This document shows, in pieces, positions 15,348 through 22,844 of a stretch of DNA of 32,442 bases. Origin of the DNA: an uncultured Lachnospiraceae bacterium (lineage in GTDB: Bacteria; Bacillota; Clostridia; Lachnospirales; Lachnospiraceae); contig CAJUSJ010000042.1 in the NCBI GenBank assembly GCA_910588865.1, positions 1 through 32,442 of the forward strand. Direction: 5' to 3'. Numbering within the stretch: position 1 is the stretch's first letter; the number at the start of each line of letters is the position of its first letter. Below the pieces are notes generated by a model. It worked only from the letters and a program-made list of their open reading frames with translations. It was not told where the DNA came from and ran no database searches. The position numbers and the translations under genes are program-made.

Positions 15348-15790
15348 AGGAGGCCCAGGGGTTCGCGGAGTGCTGCCGGGAGAGGCTGAGGCTGAAAAAG
15401 ATGGACCCGGATGCCTATTCGCCCTTGGCCCTGGCCTACATGGGGGATGCGGTCTACGAGATCATCATAAGGACTCTGGTGATGAACCGGGGCAATATGC
15501 AGGTGAACAAGCTGCACAAGAAAACCGCCGGCCTGGTGAAAGCCGGGACCCAGGCAGCCATGGCCCGGCTTCTGGAGGAGGAGCTGACAGGGGATGAGTT
15601 GGCTGTGTTCAAGCGGGGCAGGAACGCGAAATCCATGACCACGGCAAAGAACGCCTCTGTCATTGATTACCGGATGGCCACGGGGCTGGAGGCCCTTACA
15701 GGCTATCTATATCTGACAGGGCAGTATGAGCGGCTTCTGGGGCTGATCGGCTCAGGGCTGGAGAAGATAGGAGAACTGAAGACAGAATGA
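15332..15790 (+). CDS. mrnC: Mini-ribonuclease III (23S rRNA maturation)
   Basis: This 152-residue protein has an RNase III catalytic domain and no double-stranded RNA-binding domain. MrnC trims 23S rRNA precursor ends in Firmicutes. The catalytic segment LALAYMGDAVYE carries Asp39 and Glu43, followed by the helix with VNKLHKKTAG. KRGRNAKS lies at about 94-101, as in MrnC proteins. It overlaps cysS by 16 nt and rlmB by 4 nt. The cysS-mrnC-rlmB order is standard in this group of bacteria and strengthens the call. Confidence 0.95.
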   Translation: MEESIKEAQGFAECCRERLRLKKMDPDAYSPLALAYMGDAVYEIIIRTLVMNRGNMQVNKLHKKTAGLVKAGTQAAMARLLEEELTGDELAVFKRGRNAKSMTTAKNASVIDYRMATGLEALTGYLYLTGQYERLLGLIGSGLEKIGELKTE

Positions 15791-16527
15791 ATGAAGATAA
15801 TCTTTTGATAGAAGGGCGGAACGCTGTCATTGAGGCGTTTCGCTCCGGCAGGACTATTGATAAGCTGTATATCCAGGACGGATGCAGGGACGGCCCCATA
15901 CAGACTATCCTGCGGGAAGCCAAGAAGCAGGATACCATTGTCACCTTCGCGTCAAAGGAAAGGCTGGAGCAGCTGTCCCTTACCAGAAACCATCAGGGAG
16001 TGGTGGCCCAGGCTTCCGCCTACGGGTATGTCCAGGTGGAAGATATTCTGGCCAGAGCCAGGGACAAAGGGGAACCGCCCTTTATTTTGCTGCTGGACGG
16101 CATTGAGGATCCCCACAATCTGGGCGCTATCATCCGGACAGCCAACTTAGCGGGCGCGCACGGGGTGATCATCCCCAAGCGCAGGGCGGTGGGGCTGACC
16201 GCGACAGTGGTCAGGACATCCGCCGGCGCTTTAAACTATACTCCCGTGGCCAAGGTCACCAACTTAAAGACCACCATGGAGCAGCTGAAAAAAGAGGGGC
16301 TGTGGTTTGTCTGCGGGGACATGGGCGGACAGGAGATGTACAGCCTGGATCTGACAGGCCCCATAGGCCTTGTGGTGGGCAGTGAGGGCGAAGGTGTCAG
16401 CAAGCTGGTAAAAGAGACCTGCGATATGACGGCAGCCATCCCCATGAAGGGGGATATCGATTCCCTCAACGCCTCTGTGGCGGCGGGAGTTCTTGCATAC
16501 GAGATCGTGAGACAGCGGATGCGGTGA
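15787..16527 (+). CDS. rlmB: TrmH/SpoU-family RNA 2'-O-methyltransferase, RlmB-like
   Basis: This 246-residue SPOUT methyltransferase probably methylates the ribose of a guanosine in 23S rRNA (G2251 for RlmB). The N-terminal substrate-binding domain is about 1-75. The three SpoU motifs follow: EDPHNLGAIIRTA with its Asn and Arg, LVVGSEGEGVS, and IDSLNASVAAGVLAYE. The knot-forming C-terminus is complete. Its ATG overlaps the mrnC stop (ATGA). The position supports RlmB over other TrmH paralogues. The next gene begins 62 bp further on and may belong to the same transcript; no terminator lies between. Confidence 0.93.
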   Translation: MNEDNLLIEGRNAVIEAFRSGRTIDKLYIQDGCRDGPIQTILREAKKQDTIVTFASKERLEQLSLTRNHQGVVAQASAYGYVQVEDILARARDKGEPPFILLLDGIEDPHNLGAIIRTANLAGAHGVIIPKRRAVGLTATVVRTSAGALNYTPVAKVTNLKTTMEQLKKEGLWFVCGDMGGQEMYSLDLTGPIGLVVGSEGEGVSKLVKETCDMTAAIPMKGDIDSLNASVAAGVLAYEIVRQRMR

Positions 16528-16589
16528 GGGCCCCGCGGATTTTCAGGAAAATCTAGTCAACAATTTAAGGAAGATTGAGGTGTATCAAT

Positions 16590-17567
16590 ATGAAAAGAAG
16601 ACAATGGACAGTATTTTTAGGAGGAGCCGCTGTCTGTGCCGCTCTGGGCATAGGAGGATGCGCCCCGGCGGCAGGGCAGAATGAGACCGCCCCGGCAGAG
16701 ACCCAGGCGGAGCTGGCAGTCATTGAAGACAACATGGTGCCCCTGTATTCGAAGCCTCAGGGAAGCCTTGTGCGCACGCCCACCGCGTCGGGAACCGTAA
16801 CTTATGCCAACGGCCCGGTGACCGTGGACGCGTCCAATGCCCAGAACGGCTATGTGATGATAAAGTACACCGGCAATGTGGGACGGATCAAAGTCCAGAT
16901 CGACAAGGGAGGGCTGACCTACACCTATGACCTCAACGCCAGATCGGCTTATGAGGTATTTCCCCTGTCTGAGGGCAATGGGACTTACTCCATCAAGGTT
17001 TTTGAGCAGGTGCAGGGCAACAGTTATTCCCAGGCCTTCAGCCAGACCATCAATGTGTCTCTGGCCAGTCAGTACGAGCCGTTTCTGTACCCCAACCAGT
17101 ATGTGAACTTCTCCGAGGGGAGCGCGGCGGTTCAGAAAGCCGCGGAGATCTCCGCAAGCGCCGCGGATGCCATCGGAGTGGTCAACAATGTGTACAACTA
17201 TGTGATCAACAACACGGTCTATGATACGGCCAAGGCCAACTCGGTTCAGAGCGGGTACCTGCCGAGTGTGGATCAGACCCTGGCTTCCGGTTCCGGCATC
17301 TGTTTTGACTATGCCGCCCTCATGGTATCCATGCTCCGGTCCCAGGATATTCCGGCCAAGCTGGTAATCGGCTACACGGGAAGCGTCTACCACGCGTGGG
17401 TGAATGTGTACATTGACGGTGTGGGCTGGCTTGACAACTACATCTATTTTGACGGCACCAACTGGTCTCTGGCGGATCCCACCTTTGCCTCCACCGGCGG
17501 ACAGAGTGATTCCATCAAGCAGTACATCGGCAATGGCGCTAACTACCAGCAGAAATACTGTTATTGA
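16590..17567 (+). CDS. Lipoprotein with transglutaminase-like domain, first gene of the pilus-like operon
   Basis: The start is ATG 16590 with TGAGGTG 8 nt before it; the product is 325 residues. An N-terminal lipoprotein signal (MKRRQ, hydrophobic core, lipobox ending Gly-Gly-Cys24) is followed by an Ala/Glu-rich linker and a beta domain (about 65-160). The transglutaminase-like fold at about 190-310 carries the full Cys-His-Asp triad: Cys238 in SGSGICFDYA, His268 in YHAWVNV, and Asp296 in DPTFAS. Such domains act as proteases or crosslinkers, and here it would face outside the membrane. It ends 15 bp before pilC, which suggests co-transcription. The substrate is unknown; a role in maturing or anchoring the pilus-like structure is inference only. 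Confidence 0.85.
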   Translation: MKRRQWTVFLGGAAVCAALGIGGCAPAAGQNETAPAETQAELAVIEDNMVPLYSKPQGSLVRTPTASGTVTYANGPVTVDASNAQNGYVMIKYTGNVGRIKVQIDKGGLTYTYDLNARSAYEVFPLSEGNGTYSIKVFEQVQGNSYSQAFSQTINVSLASQYEPFLYPNQYVNFSEGSAAVQKAAEISASAADAIGVVNNVYNYVINNTVYDTAKANSVQSGYLPSVDQTLASGSGICFDYAALMVSMLRSQDIPAKLVIGYTGSVYHAWVNVYIDGVGWLDNYIYFDGTNWSLADPTFASTGGQSDSIKQYIGNGANYQQKYCY

Positions 17568-17582
17568 TAAGGAGAGACGTTC

Positions 17583-18635
17583 ATGAGCAAGAAAACAGAG
17601 CAGAAGTATACGTATCAGGAGCTCTCTGCCTTTTGTCTGCAGATGTCCCTTCTTTTGAAGGGAGCGGTCCCTCTTGATGAGGGACTGCGGATCATGGCGG
17701 ATGACGCTGCCAATGAAGACGAAAAGAACAGGCTGCTATTCCTGGCGGATGAGATCGAGCTGGGAGCTCCGGTATTTGAGGCTTTGGAAAAAACGGAAAG
17801 CTTTCCTGAGTATGTTGTGAAGATGGCAAAGCTGGGGGACCAGACCGGTACTCTGGATCACATGATGGAAGCTCTTTCGGTTTATTATGACAAGGAGGAC
17901 CGGATGATCCGGAATATCCGCAACGCGGTGACCTATCCCATCATGATGGTGCTGATGCTCCTTGTGGTGTTGTTTGTGCTGTTCACCAGAGTCATGCCCA
18001 TCTTTGAGGAAGTGTATGAGCAGCTGGGAGCCCAGATATCGCCGGTTTCCCAGACAGCCATCCGCTTAGGAGGCGTGTTCAGCGGCGTGGCCTTAGGGGC
18101 GGCGGCTCTGGCGGCAGTGGTGGTGCTGGGACTTTTTATCGCGTCCAAATTCGGGAAGAAAGTACATATTGTGGAGAACATGATAGAAAAGTTCAAGCGC
18201 TCCAACAAGACCGCTCTTTTAACAGCCAAGCGGCGGTGTACCTCTGTCCTGGCTTTGACTCTGGAAAGCGGTCTGGAGCTTGAGAAGGGCATTGAACTGG
18301 CGGAGGAGCTGGCGGGCAACAGCAAGATTCAGGAATACCTGGCAGCCTGTAAAGACAGTCTGGACATCGGCAAAGGCTACGACGAGGCCATGAAAGATTC
18401 CGGCATGTTCAGCGGATTCCAGATTCAGATGATCAAGGTGGGCAACCGAAGCGGCAAACTGGACGCTGTGATGAAGGAGATCTCTCAGGGATATGAGGAG
18501 GAGGCGGATGCGTCCATCGACAACACCATATCCAGACTGGAGCCCACGATCGTAGCGGTGCTGGCGGTTTCCGTAGGTCTGGTTCTGCTGTCGGTTATGC
18601 TTCCGCTGGTAGGCATATTGTCAGCAATAGGATAG
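17583..18635 (+). CDS. pilC: Type II secretion F / PilC-family inner-membrane platform protein
   Basis: PilC is the membrane platform that couples pilus ATPases to pilin assembly. This 350-residue protein has two T2SF cytoplasmic domains, about 10-110 and 215-320. The first hydrophobic span is at about 117-140 (VTYPIMMVLMLLVVLFVLF), further spans lie near 160-190, and another is at the C-terminus. The motif GDQTGTLD in the first domain and GNRSGKLD in the second are typical of the duplicated family. The length is somewhat short for PilC. GGAGA lies ahead of ATG 17583. The neighbouring small single-span proteins and pilT support a pilus or pseudopilus function. Confidence 0.92.
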   Translation: MSKKTEQKYTYQELSAFCLQMSLLLKGAVPLDEGLRIMADDAANEDEKNRLLFLADEIELGAPVFEALEKTESFPEYVVKMAKLGDQTGTLDHMMEALSVYYDKEDRMIRNIRNAVTYPIMMVLMLLVVLFVLFTRVMPIFEEVYEQLGAQISPVSQTAIRLGGVFSGVALGAAALAAVVVLGLFIASKFGKKVHIVENMIEKFKRSNKTALLTAKRRCTSVLALTLESGLELEKGIELAEELAGNSKIQEYLAACKDSLDIGKGYDEAMKDSGMFSGFQIQMIKVGNRSGKLDAVMKEISQGYEEEADASIDNTISRLEPTIVAVLAVSVGLVLLSVMLPLVGILSAIG

Positions 18636-18647
18636 CAGGTGGATGCA

Positions 18648-18977
18648 GTGAAACAGTTGAAAAACAGTTGGAAGATCATAGGAGGATACCTGGTGTCGGT
18701 GGCAGTGTTCGGAGCCGTCATCGGCGTATTCCTCCAGGGAATCCTGTCCATGTCTGACCGCATGGAGCGGGAAGGGGCGGAGACGTTGAGGAGCGCGGTG
18801 GCCAGGGCTTCGGTGCAGTGTTATGCCATTGAGGGCAGGTATCCGCCTTCCGTAGCGTATCTGGAAGAAAATTACGGCGTAAAGATCGACCGGGAGCGGT
18901 TCGATGTGTTTTATGAGGGATTTGCCTCCAACATCATGCCAAGCATCACGGTGAATTCCAGGGTCAGGGAAGAGTAA
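18648..18977 (+). CDS. Small single-span, pilin-like protein
   Basis: GTG 18648 is preferred because AGGTGG lies 5 nt before it; GTG 18639 in the same frame is the alternative. The product is 109 residues with one N-terminal hydrophobic segment at about 8-32 and a small soluble domain. The segment ARASVQCYAIEGRYPPSVAYLEENYG (read in pieces) resembles the start of the globular part of type IV pilins and pseudopilins. No prepilin-peptidase motif (Gly-Phe-Thr-Leu-x-Glu) is visible before the hydrophobic helix. It sits directly between pilC and the DUF4860 gene. A minor pseudopilin role is likely by context. Confidence 0.65.
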   Translation: MKQLKNSWKIIGGYLVSVAVFGAVIGVFLQGILSMSDRMEREGAETLRSAVARASVQCYAIEGRYPPSVAYLEENYGVKIDRERFDVFYEGFASNIMPSITVNSRVREE

Positions 18978-18991
18978 AGGAGGGGAAGTGT

Positions 18992-19486
18992 TTGAAAAAG
19001 CAGGGATATCACAACAAGCAGACCATGAACCTTCTCTTTACCATGCTTCTGTTCCTGGTCTTTGTGCTGAGCGCGTTGTTTACGGTTCTCATCGGTGGAA
19101 AGGTTTATGAGAACATCAACAGCCGTATTGAGGAAAATTATTCCGGCCAGGTGGTTTTAAATTACGTGGCCAACAAAGTGAGGCAGAACGATAAGGCGGA
19201 CAGCATAGTTGTCAGGGATATTGAGGATACTGCTGTGCTGGAACTGTCCCAGGAGATCAACGGGATCAGCTATGTCACCTGGATCTACTGTATGGATGGA
19301 GCGGTGAGAGAGCTGTTTACCAATGCGGGCAGCGGCCTGGGGCTGGCGGATGGCCTTGAGATCATCGACTGCCAGGGCCTGACCTTCCGCCAGGAAGGAG
19401 ATATCCTGGAGGTGGAAGTAGCGGATCAGTCCAATACAAAGCTGCTGCTGAATATCAGAAGCGGAGGCAAGATTGATGAAAAATAA
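18992..19486 (+). CDS. DUF4860-family single-span protein
   Basis: The start is TTG 18992 with AAGGAGGGG 6 nt upstream; the product is 164 residues. It has an N-terminal hydrophobic helix at about 11-36 (MNLLFTMLLFLVFVLSALF) and an extracytoplasmic beta-rich domain that looks like a minor pilin head (SGQVVLNYVANKVRQNDKAD, then LEIIDCQGLTF). I recognise it as DUF4860, a family I recall from pilus-like loci of Lachnospiraceae. No canonical prepilin cleavage site is present. It overlaps the next gene by 11 nt. Function beyond a structural role in the locus is unknown. Confidence 0.75.
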   Translation: MKKQGYHNKQTMNLLFTMLLFLVFVLSALFTVLIGGKVYENINSRIEENYSGQVVLNYVANKVRQNDKADSIVVRDIEDTAVLELSQEINGISYVTWIYCMDGAVRELFTNAGSGLGLADGLEIIDCQGLTFRQEGDILEVEVADQSNTKLLLNIRSGGKIDEK

Positions 19487-19898
19487 ACGGGATTCAGGAA
19501 CCGCGTTGTTTCTCATGGAGATGATCGCGGTGGTATGTTTCTTTATCTTGTGTGCCAGCGTCTGTATCCTGGTGTTTGTCAGGGCCAACAACTTAAGCCG
19601 TCTGGCCAGGGACACCAACCAGGCTTCCCTGGCGGCGGAGAGCGTGGCGGAGATATGGAAGGCAGAGGCAGAAGACGGCCTGGCGGCCCGGTTTCACATG
19701 TCACGGGATGGGGACACGGGAGTGATTTACTGGGATTCTCAGTGGAACGTGACAGAGGAGGAGATTCTTACCGGCTATGCCGCGATAGTGAATCTGGAGA
19801 CAAAGGAGCACACAGAGGAAGCACAGATACAGATCCTGCGCTCAGAGGACAAAACAGAGTTGTTTTTGCTCACGGTCAAGAGGATACCAGACCGTTGA
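19476..19898 (+). CDS. Small single-span, pseudopilin-like protein
   Basis: ATG 19476 lies 9 nt after GGAGG; a TTG at 19473 is an alternative. The product is 140 residues with a hydrophobic segment at about 9-36. The stretch SGTALFLMEMIAVV has a Gly then an acidic residue inside the hydrophobic helix, loosely like a type III pilin signal but with the Glu two places late. Beyond it lie an amphipathic helix (NQASLAAESVAEIW) and a short beta-rich tail. It is translationally coupled to the DUF4860 gene. I do not recognise a named family. Confidence 0.65.
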   Translation: MKNKRDSGTALFLMEMIAVVCFFILCASVCILVFVRANNLSRLARDTNQASLAAESVAEIWKAEAEDGLAARFHMSRDGDTGVIYWDSQWNVTEEEILTGYAAIVNLETKEHTEEAQIQILRSEDKTELFLLTVKRIPDR

Positions 19899-19922
19899 TC
19901 CCATATGGAAGGAACTTTGGAT

Positions 19923-20390
19923 ATGAATGACAAACAGTCGGGAGGAAGGGCCAATATAGGCACCTCTTCCCTTATCTTGATTTTTATTATATTGTGTCTG
20001 ACTATCTTCGGACTTCTGTCCTTAAGCAGCGCGGGAAGTGACTGGAACCTGGCTCAGAAGAATGCCCAGTCCATCAAGGGATACTATGAGGCGGATGGCC
20101 AGGCTGTAGAGTTCGCTGCCATGGTGGAAGCGGAACTCTGGGAGTGCGCTCTGGTTTCTTCTTCGGAAGAGGCATATCGGCATCTCATAAAGGACAGACT
20201 GGGCGATTATTATAACGAGGCCTCCAATACCATTGAGACAGATGTAGATATGCTGTATGGCCAGAAGCTTCATATCGCGCTGGAGATAAGCCGGGAAAAG
20301 GACAGAGGATACCGAATACAGGCCTGGAATGTCTACCAGTCAGAAGATTACGAGATAGACAGATCCATGCCAGTGTGGAGCGGAAGTTGA
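19923..20390 (+). CDS. Small single-span protein of the pilus-like locus
   Basis: ATG 19923 is preferred, with GGAAGGA 8 nt upstream; an in-frame ATG at 19905 has none. The product is 155 residues with one hydrophobic helix at about 14-38 (IGTSSLILIFIILCLTIFG). A helical region follows with SLSSAGSDWNLAQKNAQSIK and a predicted beta tail. I recall similar IGTSSL-type proteins from Lachnospiraceae, always uncharacterised. It lies 18 nt before pilT and shows no prepilin-peptidase site. It is presumably a structural or accessory subunit of the same machine. Confidence 0.65.
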   Translation: MNDKQSGGRANIGTSSLILIFIILCLTIFGLLSLSSAGSDWNLAQKNAQSIKGYYEADGQAVEFAAMVEAELWECALVSSSEEAYRHLIKDRLGDYYNEASNTIETDVDMLYGQKLHIALEISREKDRGYRIQAWNVYQSEDYEIDRSMPVWSGS

Positions 20391-20408
20391 CAAGGGAGGA
20401 AGAAACTT

Positions 20409-21473
20409 ATGGATATAGTGGATTTGCTCGGTGTAGCAGTAAACAAGCAGGCATCGGATATTTTTCTGGTGGCCGGCATGCCTCTGTCCTACAAGGTAGG
20501 CGGAAGGATCGAGTATTACAAAGACGAAAAGTTGTTCCCTGATCAGATCGACGAGATGATCACACAGCTTTACAGCATAGCCGGGAAGCGGAGTATGAAG
20601 AAGATCCAGGACACAGGGGATGACGACTTTTCTTTCGCGCTTCCCCAGCTGTCCCGCTTCAGGGCCAATGTTTTCAGGCAGAGGGGGTCTCTGGCGGCCA
20701 TCATACGTATCATCACCTTTGATCTGCCTGACTATGAGAAGCTTCATCTGCCAAGGACCATCATTGATGTGGCCAGGATGACCAAGGGCATGGTTCTGGT
20801 GACAGGGCCCGCGGGCAGCGGCAAGAGTACGACCCTGGCCTGTGTGATCAATGAGATCAACAAGACAAGAAATGCCCATGTCATTACCCTGGAAGACCCT
20901 ATTGAGTATCTCCACCGCCATGACAAGAGCGTGGTGTCCCAGAGAGAGGTGGGAAGCGATACGGAGAGCTATGTGTCAGGACTCCGCGCGGCCTTGAGGC
21001 AGGCCCCGGATGTCATTCTTCTGGGCGAGATGAGGGACCATGAGACCATCAAGACCGCCATGACGGCAGCGGAGACCGGACATCTGGTGATATCCACCCT
21101 CCACACCGTAGGAGCCGCCAACACCATGGACCGTATCATTGACAGTTTTCCGCCGGAACAGCAGCAGCAGATCCGGGTGCAGATCTCCATGGTTATGGAA
21201 GCTGTCATTTCCCAGCAGCTGATCCCCACCCTGGCAGGCGGGGTGCAGCCGGCTTTTGAGATCATGTTCTTTAACAATGCCATCCGAAACATGATCCGGG
21301 AGTCCAAGATCCATCAGATCGACAACGTCATCGCCACATCCCAGAAGGAAGGGATGATCGCTATGGATACCAGCCTGATACAGATGTATCAGCAGAAAGT
21401 CATTTCAAAAGAGAATGCCATTATCTACAGCAACAACAGCGAGCTGATGGCAAAGAAAATCGAGAGGCTCTAA
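20409..21473 (+). CDS. pilT: PilT-family ATPase (twitching/retraction motor type)
   Basis: This 354-residue hexameric secretion ATPase works at the membrane with PilC. The N-terminal PAS-like domain is about 1-100. Walker A GPAGSGKST is at 133-141 and the Asp box ITLEDPIEY at 159-167. Walker B DVILLGEMRD is at 201-210, and the His box includes His225 and His232. The segment AIRNMIRE at 291-298 matches the AIRNLIRE motif that marks PilT rather than PilB-type assembly ATPases. GGAGG precedes ATG 20409. It is the last gene of the operon and the only ATPase in view; its stop lies 3 bp from the end of a convergent gene. Confidence 0.93.
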   Translation: MDIVDLLGVAVNKQASDIFLVAGMPLSYKVGGRIEYYKDEKLFPDQIDEMITQLYSIAGKRSMKKIQDTGDDDFSFALPQLSRFRANVFRQRGSLAAIIRIITFDLPDYEKLHLPRTIIDVARMTKGMVLVTGPAGSGKSTTLACVINEINKTRNAHVITLEDPIEYLHRHDKSVVSQREVGSDTESYVSGLRAALRQAPDVILLGEMRDHETIKTAMTAAETGHLVISTLHTVGAANTMDRIIDSFPPEQQQQIRVQISMVMEAVISQQLIPTLAGGVQPAFEIMFFNNAIRNMIRESKIHQIDNVIATSQKEGMIAMDTSLIQMYQQKVISKENAIIYSNNSELMAKKIERL

Positions 21474-21476
21474 GGT

Positions 21477-22484
21477 CTAGTCTGCCACTGTCAGGACGCG
21501 GAAGCCCATGTCGGACCAGGTATTTCCTAAAAGGTAGGAGGTGTAGCGTCCTCCGGCGGAGATATCTGCCTGGTAGGACACCAGAGGTTCGTTGTAGGAG
21601 TTTCCGCTTGGCAGGGTGCCGATGACGATGATAGGGAGCTCCCGGATCACGGAGAAGGTGTTGGCTCCGGTGATGTAGAACTGGTAGGAGCCGGCCATGG
21701 CCTGTTTGTAGGAGGTCACTTCCCGAAAGCCTACATTGCGGAATACAGCGTCATGGCTGTAAAGCATTACGTCATAGCTGGATCCGCTGTAGGACATGTT
21801 TGCCACCCGGTAGCAGCCAGTGTTGTAGTTCATGTTGGTACATCCCACGTCGGAGATCTGGCTCATGGCAAGTCCTCCGGCGGCAGTGTCCACCAGGACC
21901 AGGGTGTATTTCTGTCCGGCTGAGAAAGGGAAGCTCTGCTGGAGCAGGATGGTCCTTAGGCCCGATGCCCGTCTCACTGTCACGGTGTGGAATCCATCGG
22001 ACAGGGGATTGTACTGGGAGATAGTGCCAAAACGGGCATTTGCCGCATAGTTTGTATTATCAATGGTCACATTTACCGGGAAGGTGTTGGTGGAGGCGTT
22101 GAGAAAACGCACCTGGGCATTGACGGCAGAGGAGTTACAGCTGGTACACGGCACGCAGCCGGGGCAGGAGGGAAACACCGGCAAAATGACAGGGGGATTT
22201 GACCAGGAGGTGTTGCCGGGATACGCCGGTATGCCGCCCTCGGGAGCAACGGGGGTCGTCAGTCCATAGTCGTTGGCGGGATAGCCGTTATAGGCGGGGA
22301 TCCCGCCCTCAGGGGCCACAGGCAGGGAGATCCCATAATCGTTGTTTGGCATGGATGCCTGGGCATTCATATCCGCGGTATCCGGATACGGGGCAGAACC
22401 GCTGTCCGGAAAGCCTGGAGAATCGGTTTCGTAATCTTCCGGCGATAAGTGGGCGCTGGAGTTGTTGGTATTATTTTCAGCCAT
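21477..22484 (-). CDS. DUF4397 domain protein with Pro/Gly/Asn-rich repeat N-terminus
   Basis: This 335-residue protein has GAGG upstream of its ATG. Residues 1-100 are low complexity, with two tandem copies of a unit of about 22 residues (NDYGISLPVAPEGGIPAY, then NDYGLTTPVAPEGGIPAY). A short Cys cluster follows (CPGCVPCTSC), then the DUF4397 domain from about 120 (VNAQVRFLNAS) with a repeat-like second half. There is no signal peptide, so it is probably cytoplasmic or assembled onto the spore from the mother cell. A sequence fitting a sigma-K promoter lies upstream. A spore-coat or spore-surface role is an inference from composition and promoter. The gene converges on pilT with a 3-bp gap and no terminator between. 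Confidence 0.85.
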   Translation of the reverse strand: MAENNTNNSSAHLSPEDYETDSPGFPDSGSAPYPDTADMNAQASMPNNDYGISLPVAPEGGIPAYNGYPANDYGLTTPVAPEGGIPAYPGNTSWSNPPVILPVFPSCPGCVPCTSCNSSAVNAQVRFLNASTNTFPVNVTIDNTNYAANARFGTISQYNPLSDGFHTVTVRRASGLRTILLQQSFPFSAGQKYTLVLVDTAAGGLAMSQISDVGCTNMNYNTGCYRVANMSYSGSSYDVMLYSHDAVFRNVGFREVTSYKQAMAGSYQFYITGANTFSVIRELPIIVIGTLPSGNSYNEPLVSYQADISAGGRYTSYLLGNTWSDMGFRVLTVAD

Positions 22485-22510
22485 AAAAGAGCCTCGGTGT
22501 TGTTTTACTT

Positions 22511-22540
22511 TAAACTATGAGTGAAAATGGTTTTGGTGCC
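22511..22540 (-). promoter_or_regulatory. Possible sigma-K-type promoter of the DUF4397 gene
   Basis: On the minus strand GGCACC (22540-22535) has its AC pair 16 nt before CATAGTTTA (22519-22511). The established mother-cell sigma-K pattern is AC, 16-17 nt, CATA-N3-TA. No good sigma-A promoter was seen. The consensus is short, so chance matching is possible. Confidence 0.4.
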
Positions 22541-22575
22541 AGGCAAAAGTATTTTGAGGAAAATAAAATTTTCTG

Positions 22576-22606
22576 TTGACAAATGGCTTTGGACGTGATA
22601 ATATAT
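22576..22606 (+). promoter_or_regulatory. Promoter of tRNA-Thr
   Basis: TTGACA (22576-22581) is followed by GATAAT at 22597 (15-bp spacer) or TAATAT at 22599 (17-bp spacer). Transcription would start about 30 nt before the mature tRNA. Confidence 0.65.
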
Positions 22607-22642
22607 CTAAAGCTTGAGTACAAACCTCAAGTTCAGAGAGAG

Positions 22643-22715
22643 GCTGATGTGGCACAGGTGGTAGCGCACCTCATTGGTAGTGAGGAGGTCACGGGTCCGA
22701 GTCCCGTCATCAGCT
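22643..22715 (+). tRNA. tRNA-Thr (anticodon GGT)
   Basis: This gene of 73 nt has acceptor GCTGATG/CATCAGC, anticodon stem CCTCA/TGAGG with loop TTGGTAG, T stem ACGGG/CCCGT and discriminator T. The D stem GCAC/GCGC has an A-C mismatch and the T loop is TCCGAGT, with C at position 55. CCA is not encoded. Confidence 0.93.
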
Positions 22716-22721
22716 TTTTCG

Positions 22722-22758
22722 AAAAAAAGAATCCTGAGAATATCAGGATTCTTTTTTT
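22722..22758. terminator. Bidirectional terminator between tRNA-Thr and the manA operon
   Basis: A 10-bp stem, AGAATCCTGA with TCAGGATTCT, is flanked by seven A and seven T residues. It terminates tRNA-Thr on the plus strand and can also end manA transcription, about 190 bp after that gene. Confidence 0.88.
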
Positions 22759-22841
22759 ATGTACACGGGGCGGAAAGGAAATGTGACCGTTTGCACGGCC
22801 CCGCCCCGGCACGGCGAGTAGGGGAAGGGCTGCCCCTACTC
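22759..22841 (+). repeat. GC-rich dispersed repeat, copy 3
   Basis: It begins ATGTACACGGGGCGG at the base after the T-tract. A diverged form of the first hairpin (GACCG/CGGCC, 22785-22800) is followed by a perfect 9-bp hairpin GAGTAGGGG/CCCCTACTC at 22816-22841, matching the position of the second hairpin in copy 1. Confidence 0.8.
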
Positions 22842-22844
22842 GAT

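Noticed and set aside
16528..16589. c-di-GMP riboswitch or promoter ahead of the pilus-like operon
   Set aside because: The gap is only 62 bp, with no riboswitch motif and no acceptable -35/-10 pair, so read-through from rlmB is as likely.
22583..22786. 67-codon plus-strand frame over tRNA-Thr
   Set aside because: It runs through the tRNA and its terminator and has no ribosome binding site.
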